NCBI GenBank assembly: GCA_944384215.1
Contig: CALWSN010000007.1
Span: 1 to 34,754 of the forward strand
Direction of reading: 5' to 3'
DNA from: an uncultured Clostridia bacterium
GTDB taxonomy: Bacteria; Bacillota; Clostridia; Lachnospirales; CAG-274
DNA: 34,754 nt
Shown here: in pieces, positions 8,808-16,500 of the stretch
Numbering within the stretch: the first letter of the stretch is position 1
Layout: every line of letters begins with the position of its first letter
Notes under the pieces: model-generated
Databases searched by the model: none
What the model was told of the DNA's origin: nothing
What the model saw: only the letters and a program-made list of their open reading frames with translations
Made by a program: the position numbers and the translations under genes

Positions 8808-9566
8808 ATGATAAAAATAATAATGCACGGTTGTAATGGCAAAATGGGTCAGGCAATTTGTAAAATAGTTGAACAAGATGAAAATAGCCAAATAGTAGCA
8901 GGCATAGATATAAATCCTGTTAATGCTAATTTCCCTACATTTTGTGATATAAATGATTGTAGCATAGAGGCAGATGTTATTATAGATTTTTCTACTGCTA
9001 CTGCAGTTGATAGACTTGTAGACTATTGCTTAGATAAAAAAATACCTGTTGTTATATGTACTACTGGGCTTAATGACCAGACTATTAGTAAAATAGAAGA
9101 AGCATCTAAACATATACCAGTTTTTAAGTCTGCTAATATGAGCCTTGGTATTAATCTTATAGCAAGTTTATTAAAAAAAGCATCTGCTATATTAGATGAA
9201 AATGGTTTTGATATAGAAATAATAGAAAAACAACATAAACAAAAAATAGATGCCCCTAGTGGCACTGCTCTTTTACTTGCTGATGCTATAAATGAGTCTA
9301 TGGATAACAAGTTTGACTATGTTTATGATAGAAGTAAGGTTAGAGAAAAAAGAAGCAATAAAGAAATAGGTATATCTGCCATTAGAGGTGGAAATATTGT
9401 TGGTGAACATTCTGTTATATATGCAGGTAAAGATGAAATAATAGAATTTACTCATTTTGCACATTCAAAAGAAGTGTTTGCAATAGGAGCTGTAAAAGCT
9501 AGTAAGTTTTTGGCTAATAAACCTGCTGGTAAATATGATATGCAAGATATAATGGATAGCTTATAA
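8808..9566 (+). CDS. dapB: 4-hydroxy-tetrahydrodipicolinate reductase
   Basis: NAD(P)H-dependent reductase acting directly after DapA. It has the N-terminal nucleotide-binding motif HGCNGKMGQAI and the family signature EIIEKQHKQKIDAPSGTAL, which includes the catalytic His/Lys region. At 252 aa it is a little short but within the range for Firmicutes. An AAAGGTGAT site precedes the ATG. It is the third and last gene of the lysine-riboswitch operon, ended by a strong terminator immediately at the stop codon. Confidence 0.96.
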   Translation: MIKIIMHGCNGKMGQAICKIVEQDENSQIVAGIDINPVNANFPTFCDINDCSIEADVIIDFSTATAVDRLVDYCLDKKIPVVICTTGLNDQTISKIEEASKHIPVFKSANMSLGINLIASLLKKASAILDENGFDIEIIEKQHKQKIDAPSGTALLLADAINESMDNKFDYVYDRSKVREKRSNKEIGISAIRGGNIVGEHSVIYAGKDEIIEFTHFAHSKEVFAIGAVKASKFLANKPAGKYDMQDIMDSL

Positions 9567-9605
9567 AAAAGAGAGATAGTTTTTAAAACTATCTCTCTTT
9601 TTTAT
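9566..9605 (+). terminator. Terminator of the asd-dapA-dapB operon
   Basis: A long perfect hairpin (AAAAAAGAGAGATAGTTTT with its complement, about 9566-9603) is followed by T-rich DNA and begins at the dapB stop codon. The symmetric A/T flanks would let it work in either direction, but only the upstream operon needs it. Confidence 0.92.
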
Positions 9606-9665
9606 ATTACAATTATACAGCTAAATATTTTTATTAAAACTATTAAAAATCTTATTAATTAGTTA

Positions 9666-9694
9666 TTGACAAGTTTTAGTATACTGTATATACT
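9666..9694 (+). promoter_or_regulatory. Promoter of the GntR-ABC operon
   Basis: A consensus TTGACA (9666-9671) and TATACT (9689-9694) are separated by 17 bases. The GTG start of the regulator follows about 36 bases after the -10 box. Confidence 0.85.
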
Positions 9695-9710
9695 ATATAT
9701 ATACAGTATA
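9680..9710 (+). promoter_or_regulatory. Palindromic operator over the -10 box, likely for the GntR/YtrA-type regulator
   Basis: Perfect 12-base arms TATACTGTATAT (9680-9691) and ATATACAGTATA (9699-9710) lie around a 7-base centre and cover the -10 box and start site. YtrA-type GntR proteins typically repress their own operon from inverted repeats placed like this. Autorepression is an inference. Confidence 0.75.
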
Positions 9711-9729
9711 TACGCTTGGGAGGTTATAT

Positions 9730-10104
9730 GTGAATATTATTATATCAAATAGCTCAGATAAGCCTATTTATGAGCAAATAGCTTATCAAATAAGAATGAA
9801 TATTTTAAATGGAACTTTAAAGGAGGGTGATAACTTACCATCTATAAGAGCTTTATCTAAAGATTTAAAAATAAGTGTTATTACTACTAAAAGAGCTTAT
9901 GAAGATTTACAAAAAGATGGTTTTATAACAACTATTGCCGGTAAAGGTACCTTTGTTTCTTCTACTAATACAGAAAAATTAAAAGAATTAAATTTTAAAA
10001 TAATTGAGCAAAAGCTTATAGAATGTATATCTATTGCTAAATCATCAGGAATTACATTAGACGAATTTAAACAAATTATTGATATTATTTTTGAGGAGGA
10101 GTAG
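9730..10104 (+). CDS. GntR-family transcriptional regulator, YtrA subfamily
   Basis: 124-aa DNA-binding protein. The N-terminal winged helix-turn-helix contains PIYEQIAYQIRMNILNGTL, LPSIRALSKDLKISVITTKRAYEDLQKDGFI and the wing GKGTFVS; the C-terminal part is short and helical, as in the YtrA subfamily that lacks a large effector domain. The start is GTG at 9730, 6 bases after GGGAGG (9718-9723); an ATG at 9728 is out of frame and stops at once. It leads an operon with an ABC transporter, the usual arrangement for cell-envelope-stress responsive Ytr systems, and probably represses it through the palindrome over the promoter. Confidence 0.92.
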   Translation: MNIIISNSSDKPIYEQIAYQIRMNILNGTLKEGDNLPSIRALSKDLKISVITTKRAYEDLQKDGFITTIAGKGTFVSSTNTEKLKELNFKIIEQKLIECISIAKSSGITLDEFKQIIDIIFEEE

Positions 10105-10106
10105 CT

Positions 10107-10958
10107 ATGCAAAATGTATTAGAAGTTAAAAATTTAACTAAAAAATATAAAGATGCAGGGATAGAAAATATCAATTTTAATGTACCAAAAGGTAGCATTG
10201 TTGGGCTTATAGGTAGAAATGGTGCAGGTAAAACAACTATTATAAAAACTATTTTAGATATAACTAAAAAAGACAGTGGTGAAGTTATTATTTTAGATGA
10301 TAATACTTTTAGTATAAAAACAAGAAATGATATAGGTGTAGTTTTTGATGGAGATACTTTCCATGATAGTTTGAACATAATAAAACTTAATAAAATACTT
10401 AAAAATATTTATAAAGATTGGAATGAAGAAAAATACTTTAATTATGCTAATAACATGAAATTGCCTTTAAATAAAAAATTTAAACAATTTTCTAAAGGTA
10501 TGAAAATGAAATTATCTATAATAGTTAGCTTAAGTTATGATGCTAAATTTTTAATTTTAGATGAGCCTACAAGTGGATTAGACCCAGTTATTAGAGATGA
10601 AATATTAGAAATATTTTTAGATTTTATCCAAGATGAAAATAAAGGAATTTTAGTATCTTCTCATATTACTAGTGATTTGGAAAAAGTTGCAGATTATATA
10701 GTTTTTATAGATAAAGGAAAAGTTATATTTTTTGAAAGTAAAGATAAAATACTTTATGAGTATGGTATATTAAGATGTAGCCAAGAGCATTTAGCTGAAA
10801 TTGATAAAGATTATATTTTAACTAAAATAAAGAAAAATTATGGATATGATATTATTGTAAATAATAAAGAAGAAATAAAAGAAAATTATCCCCATTTAAT
10901 TGTTGATAATTGCTCTATAGATGAGTTTATGATTATACATACAAAGGGGGATAACTAA
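10107..10958 (+). CDS. ABC transporter ATP-binding protein (YtrB-like)
   Basis: Cytosolic ATPase of an ABC exporter. It has Walker A GRNGAGKTT, a signature region FSKGMKMKLSI in place of the canonical LSGGQ, Walker B FLILDEPTSGLDP, and the H-loop SSHIT. Length is 283 aa. It begins 2 bases after the regulator stop with GAGGAGGAG as ribosome binding site, and its stop overlaps the next ATG by one base. The two downstream membrane proteins are its likely partners. By analogy to ytr-type operons it may export or sense cell-wall-active compounds; the substrate is unknown. Confidence 0.93.
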   Translation: MQNVLEVKNLTKKYKDAGIENINFNVPKGSIVGLIGRNGAGKTTIIKTILDITKKDSGEVIILDDNTFSIKTRNDIGVVFDGDTFHDSLNIIKLNKILKNIYKDWNEEKYFNYANNMKLPLNKKFKQFSKGMKMKLSIIVSLSYDAKFLILDEPTSGLDPVIRDEILEIFLDFIQDENKGILVSSHITSDLEKVADYIVFIDKGKVIFFESKDKILYEYGILRCSQEHLAEIDKDYILTKIKKNYGYDIIVNNKEEIKENYPHLIVDNCSIDEFMIIHTKGDN

Positions 10959-11614
10959 TGAAAGCGTTAATGCAAGAATTTTTATATGAAAAAAAATTTA
11001 TTTTCACAAGTTTTATTATAATGTTACTTTTGTATATTTTTTATTTAGTTATATTTTTAGATGCAGAGCTTATAATAGCTACTTTATCTTGTATAGGTAT
11101 TACAAGCTTACACGGTAGTTTAATATATAAAAGAAAATATACAAATTTTGAAAAGTTTTTAATAAGTAGTCCTTTGGGTAGAAAATATATTGTAAATGTA
11201 GCATATTTGTCAGGTATAATTTTTAATACAATAATAGTATTGGCTTTTTATATATTTCGTGTTATTAAGCATACATTCTTTTATGAATATTTAGAAAATA
11301 TTCTTGTAAAATTTAATAAGTTAAGTATGTATATAGACAATAATTTATTTTTAGTTATTTTTGGATTAGGTTTAATAGCAAATGCTAGTTTATTACCGAT
11401 TTATATTTTAATTGATAAAGAGAGTAAAAGCATACTAAATATATTAAGTATTTGTATTATAATTTTAGGGGGGTTATCAATAATTTATTTAATTTTTAAA
11501 CTATCAATATTTACAATTAATGTAAGAATATTTATATATTTTATTATTAGTTGGGTTATTTATATAATTTCATATTTTACTACAATGAATTTATATTTAA
11601 ATAAAGATTTATAA
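10958..11614 (+). CDS. ABC-2-type transporter permease
   Basis: 218-aa, very hydrophobic protein with about six transmembrane segments (the first around residues 14-33, then near 35-52, 81-101, 132-150, 159-180 and 190-211). It starts on the last base of the ATPase stop codon, preceded by an AAAGGGGG site, so it is translationally coupled. Sequence motifs are weak, but operon position and topology support a membrane subunit of the transporter. Confidence 0.8.
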   Translation: MKALMQEFLYEKKFIFTSFIIMLLLYIFYLVIFLDAELIIATLSCIGITSLHGSLIYKRKYTNFEKFLISSPLGRKYIVNVAYLSGIIFNTIIVLAFYIFRVIKHTFFYEYLENILVKFNKLSMYIDNNLFLVIFGLGLIANASLLPIYILIDKESKSILNILSICIIILGGLSIIYLIFKLSIFTINVRIFIYFIISWVIYIISYFTTMNLYLNKDL

Positions 11615-11634
11615 AATAGAGAGAGGTTTAAAAT

Positions 11635-12306
11635 ATGAAAGGTTTGATTTTAAAAGAATTTTATATTATAAAATATGATATACTTAATTTTATTTGGACT
11701 AGTATAATTTTATTAATATTATATAAAGTTTTTAATGTAATATTTACAGATTTAATAATAGCATTTACTTACTTTATAATGTTTGTTTGTACTTATCAAA
11801 AATATGAAATGTTAAATGATAAAAATAGTTTTAATATGTATTTAAAGATACTACCTATAAATTCTAATAAGATAATATTATCTAAATATTTATTTATAAT
11901 TTTTATAAGTTTAATTATTTTGTTTATTTGTTTTATATATTCACTTTTTGTTAATGAAAGTACAGAAATATTAAATAGAATAAAATATTATTTTGGTTAT
12001 TTATTTTTTATTAATTTTACTATAATATACTTTTCTATTTCATATTTAGTTTTTATATTTTTTAAAGAAAGTTTAATAGCTAATATTATATCCACTTGTA
12101 TTGCTTTATCTTTTTCACTTTTAATAAATGGTTTAATAATAAAATTAATTTTTGATATATTTACTAAAATCACTAATTCTAATGCTCAAATAACAGGTGA
12201 ACCAATATTTTTAATACCTAGCTTAATTAATACCTTTATATCTAGCATAATAGCATATTTTATTTATAAAATAACTTGCTTAAAATATAAAAAAATAGAA
12301 TTATAA
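11635..12306 (+). CDS. ABC-2-type transporter permease, second membrane subunit
   Basis: 223-aa protein with about six transmembrane segments and an ABC-2 permease look: it begins MKGLILKEFYIIKYDI (the common 'LI-KE' entry of this group), has a loop with Asn/Lys-rich KILPINSNKIILSKYLF, then hydrophobic helices to the C-terminus. It starts 20 bases after the first permease with GAGAGG upstream. The two unlike permeases probably form the channel of a heteromeric transporter with the ATPase. Confidence 0.8.
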   Translation: MKGLILKEFYIIKYDILNFIWTSIILLILYKVFNVIFTDLIIAFTYFIMFVCTYQKYEMLNDKNSFNMYLKILPINSNKIILSKYLFIIFISLIILFICFIYSLFVNESTEILNRIKYYFGYLFFINFTIIYFSISYLVFIFFKESLIANIISTCIALSFSLLINGLIIKLIFDIFTKITNSNAQITGEPIFLIPSLINTFISSIIAYFIYKITCLKYKKIEL

Positions 12307-12310
12307 AAAT

Positions 12311-12337
12311 AAGGTTGTAGAATATATCTACAACCTT
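12311..12337 (-). terminator. Terminator between the convergent ABC operon and the SLH gene
   Basis: An 11-bp perfect stem AAGGTTGTAGA with its complement (12311-12321 and 12327-12337) and a 5-base loop. On the minus strand it is followed by TTATTTTTAT, so it terminates the SLH gene; on the plus strand no T run follows, so it is a weaker end for the ABC operon. Confidence 0.75.
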
Positions 12338-12342
12338 AAAAA

Positions 12343-13518
12343 TTATTGAATAGTTAACATAGTATAAATCATTTGAGCAGATTCGCCTCTAGTAGCATTA
12401 GATTTAGGAGCAAAGCTACCATCTGGACGACCATTAATTATACCTGCTTGTTGTACTTTAGAAACAGAAGAAATTGCATAGCTAGATATATTAGTATTAT
12501 CTGTAAAGTTGATTTGTTCTTTATTATTATCTAATTTAAAGCCTTTATAATTTGCAAATCTTTCTATCATAACTGCCATTTGTTCTCTTGTAATATTATC
12601 ATTAGGAGCAAATGTAGTTTCACTTGTACCACTTGTTATACCGTTTTTTGAAGCCCAATCTACATAAGGATTAAACCAAGCATCTGATGGTACATCTGTA
12701 AAGTTATCTGCTTTATATTTATTTATATTTATATTATCCATTTTTGCAAGAAGTGTTATAAATTCTGCTCTTGTAATATTATTATTAGGAGCAAAGGTAT
12801 TATCATTCATACCATTTATAATACCTCTATCTGCAAGATATTTTATAGGTTCATTAGCCCAATGATTAGCTGTATCACTAAAATTAGATTGTCTAATAAC
12901 AGGATACATTTTTTCTATATCAATATTAGCAGCTGGTTTATCTTCTGGTTTAGTTTCTTGGTTGTTTGTATCTTGTGTAGTAACTTCTGTTTTGTTATCA
13001 GATGTACCTATGTTAGCACCTCCACCAGAAGAACTACTGCCACTGTTACTATTGTTGCTACTTGTAGTAGTTTCTGTACTATCTTCTTTAATAGTTATAT
13101 TCGCTTTTATCTCAGATGATTCGCCTTTTAAGCTATCACCTAAGTTTACTAGCTCTAATTTAACAGTTTCATTTAAATTTGGCTTATTTTTAAATATTAA
13201 GCTACCAATATCTAATGTTCCATTTTGTGTAAGACTACCACCATTATCTATAACAATTGACATAGTAGTTTTACCATTTTCATTTGTCTCTGTGAAAAAA
13301 TTATAAGTAAATTTTTGAGAAGGCTCAAAAACTATACCTGTATTACCATTTTCATCTATAATATCTAATTGTAATGCGTGAATATTTTCATTTATACCTG
13401 TTAATTTTATATTTGCAACATTGTTATTTATATCTATTGAAACAGATGTATTTGATGCAAACACATTTACTGTAAATAACAAAGTTATTAAAATGCTAGT
13501 TAATAATTTTTTTATCAC
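12343..13518 (-). CDS. S-layer-homology surface protein with N-terminal cohesin-like domain
   Basis: 391-aa secreted protein. Signal peptide about 1-21 (ends VFASN). Residues about 24-144 form a beta-rich domain with cohesin-like features: NIKLTGI, HALQLDIID, TMSIVIDNGG and TLDIGSLIFKNK followed by LELVNLGDSL. A Ser/Gly/Thr-rich linker (about 145-200) leads to three SLH domains (about 211-260, 272-325, 336-391), each ending in an ITRAE-type motif (ITRAEF, ITREQM, ATRGES). SLH domains bind pyruvylated secondary wall polymer, so the protein sits on the cell wall and presents its N-terminal domain outward. It is 61 bases after the dockerin-bearing M60 protease gene on the same strand. The cohesin assignment is by pattern, not by a search, and is the less certain part. 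Confidence 0.85.
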   Translation of the reverse strand: MIKKLLTSILITLLFTVNVFASNTSVSIDINNNVANIKLTGINENIHALQLDIIDENGNTGIVFEPSQKFTYNFFTETNENGKTTMSIVIDNGGSLTQNGTLDIGSLIFKNKPNLNETVKLELVNLGDSLKGESSEIKANITIKEDSTETTTSSNNSNSGSSSSGGGANIGTSDNKTEVTTQDTNNQETKPEDKPAANIDIEKMYPVIRQSNFSDTANHWANEPIKYLADRGIINGMNDNTFAPNNNITRAEFITLLAKMDNININKYKADNFTDVPSDAWFNPYVDWASKNGITSGTSETTFAPNDNITREQMAVMIERFANYKGFKLDNNKEQINFTDNTNISSYAISSVSKVQQAGIINGRPDGSFAPKSNATRGESAQMIYTMLTIQ

Positions 13519-13542
13519 AATAAAAACTCCTTTTTTTATATT

Positions 13543-13569
13543 TATCTAGCACCTTTAAGGTGCTAGATA
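13543..13569 (-). other. Intercistronic hairpin between the M60 and SLH genes
   Basis: A 13-bp perfect inverted repeat (13543-13555 with 13557-13569; core TCTAGCACCTT) lies between the two genes. On the transcribed minus strand it is followed by A-rich DNA and then the AAGGAG ribosome binding site of the SLH gene, not a T run, so it is not a standard terminator. It could protect or process the mRNA and set the ratio of the two proteins. Confidence 0.6.
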
Positions 13570-13579
13570 TTAAATAATA

Positions 13580-16500
13580 TTATTTAAACTCTACATTTAA
13601 TGAATCTTTACCACCTTGAAGAACTATTGTTGGTAAGCTTTCATCAGTAGGCATATTAATCCAAGTTGTATCGCTTGTTAAACGTTCTTTATTAAATGAA
13701 CCATCTTCACCAAAGCTTCCTTGCCACATTTCTGCCATAATTTCTGTTGGTAATTGGCTAAGTTTTTCTGGGTGTTCACCTTGGTCATCTTTTTGTAGCT
13801 CTGGTACAAAGATAAATATACCTTCGGCAGTAGAAGAAGTTATAGTGCCATCTGTATCTAATGTATCAAACATAAGAGTGTAACCACCAACAAGACGTTC
13901 TTCTATTGTTGGCTTTTCAGTTAATGAGTTTTCTCTAGCATATTTACCTTTAATGTAGATATTGCTTAAAACAGAGTTACCTCTATATTTACCTACAATA
14001 ACTAAAGAATCTTTAGCTATTACTTCATCTTCGCCTTCACCATATCTATAATCAGCAGATAATCTACCTATGCCCATTTCCATAAACTCTACATTATCAC
14101 CTGGATAAGATAAAAATTCTACATTATAGTTATCAAAATTAAAGTTTTCTAATTTTAATCTATTAACATCATAAGCCCAAATTTTATCTTCTGTAGAACC
14201 TGGTTTATTAAAGTAGCTAATATATGTGTTTGGAGAGTTAGAGTAGTTATTTGAAAAATCACCATCTTTAGCTAATACAAAGCCTTCTTCTGTTGTTGTA
14301 GATGCAGGAGATACACTATCTACAATATCTGCATAAACTTTATATTTACCTGTTGGCATTTCTGTGCCTTCAGCTTTAGGTGTAACTTTAATACCTGTAA
14401 CAATTGTAGCTTCATTAAATGTTACTATACCTGTTTCTGTATCAATATTATATAAACTTGTTTCTATTGTGTTGTCATAAGATATTCTTACTTGGCCAGT
14501 TTCTTTTTGTGGGCTAACATTACCTAAAATATCTACTGGTTTAACAGCATAAGTAAATGTTAGATTATTAGCAGAGCCTATATAATCTGTATAAGTATTT
14601 GTTGTAGTAAAGCCAATAGATTTAAACTCTTTATCGCCAGCACCTTTTCTTAATATTTCATAACCTTGCATATTTTCAGCACTTTCAGATGAATTGCTTA
14701 TATTAATAACAACCTCTTTAGCCTTATTATTTTGACTAGATTGTGAATTTTGAAGGCTAGCAGTAGCAGTTACATCAATAGCTTTATTACCTGCAAATGT
14801 ATTTGCTAATCTAACTCTTCTAGATTGGTCTGAAAGATAATATATAGCTCTATCTTCTTTAGGCTGTGTAGCCATTTGGTCTTTAGCTTGTTGTGATAAA
14901 GAAACACCCCATCTTGTAAAGAATTCTGTTAAATCTTTATTTACAACTTTACTAGATGCAACAGCAAATTTATCCATATCTTTAAAGCTATTTAATGTAG
15001 CATCTTCTCTATATAATTTATGAAGCTCATTATAGAAGTTGAAAGGATTATCTCCATTATCATAAGCTAAATGTAATTGCCAGTACATAACAAGGTGTGT
15101 AAACACATCATTAGGCACACCTTCACCACCAACAGAAACTTTTTTGAAGGCTTTTTCATAAGAACCACCTTCTAATCTAGATGGTAAAGTATTTTGTTTT
15201 CCGTCATAAGTTTGTAACATTAATGAATAGATATTATTAGTTACTTCTGCTTTACCAAAAATATCCATAACGTGGCCTATTTCGTGTCCTATACCCCAAC
15301 CAAATAAGTTATTTTCTGTTGTAGTTTGTTCATTTACAGGAGTACCATTCATTAAAGGTGCAACAGAGTTGTAACCAATACCTATATGGTTTCCTGCAGC
15401 GTACATAAATGCATTACCAAACATTTTCATATAACGAATATTATGTCTTGTTTCTAATATAGTTGTTTTTTCTTTATCTATACCATAAGTTTTGTAAACT
15501 ACATTCATAACTTCTTCCCAAGCTAAAACATTTTGATACATTTTTTCAACTTTTGCTTCTTGAGAAGTAGCACCTTGGTTAATACCGTCTAAAACTTTTG
15601 TTGCAGGTAATGATAATAAAACATTAGGTAAAGATATTTCTGCTTGGTTACGATTTTGTATTTCTTTATTACCTGGCAAATCGTAAGGTTTATAAGCTAT
15701 AAGCTCAGTTATGAAAGCATCAATTCTTTGTTTAGCAGTTTCTTTATCTATGCTATAAAAATCTCTAAGCTCTAAATAAGGTATTTTATAACCACCAAGT
15801 ACTTGTAATTTAACAGCACTAGGATTATTGCCACTATAAGTAATGTATAATGAGCCACCTCTATCATTATTAACATTACCTATTTTTGGAACAGTTATAA
15901 CATTTCTACCATTTTTTAATGTAATAGGGCTAGCAGAAAGTTTTGTTGCTTCTTCAAAAAACTGTGTTGGTACAAGTTGAACAGTTTCGCCTTCTGGTAT
16001 ATCGGCAAAAATAGTAAGTTTTTCACCAGCAAGCCCAACAAGACCTAAAGGTTGCCAATTGTTTATAGATTTAACGTCATTTTGAGAGTTCATAGAATAA
16101 ACGTTATCTTTTATAAGCCCTAAATTATCTTTATTGCCTGCTAAAAGAGATTCTGCTATATCAAGTTCTTTTAATAAAATATCTCTATCGATTACAAAGC
16201 CATCTAAATCACTAATTTCTGCTTTAAGGTCATTTATTTGTTGCTCAGAAATACCTTTTTTAAGCTCAGTTCTAGAGCCATTAGCAAAAAGTTCAGAAAC
16301 TCTATCTGCTATATTGTTGTATTCGTAAAATACTACTTCTGATGCGTTCATATTAGTAGGAGAGCCGTCCCATTGAGTAGGTTTTATTCTTATTTGTTTT
16401 ACATTTTCTTGTTTAGGAAAATCAAAAACAAAATATTTATCATCTTCAGCTCTTGTAGTTATTCTTTTATCTTTAGCTATTTCTTTACCAGGGCCATTTA

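Noticed and set aside
12862..13306. Plus-strand open frames inside the SLH gene
   Set aside because: They are antisense to the Ser/Thr linker and cohesin-like region of a well-supported gene and encode low-complexity Thr/Leu/Val runs.
13543..13569. Rho-independent terminator of the M60 gene
   Set aside because: On the transcribed strand the stem is followed by A-rich sequence, not T residues, and no clear promoter for the SLH gene lies in the gap.
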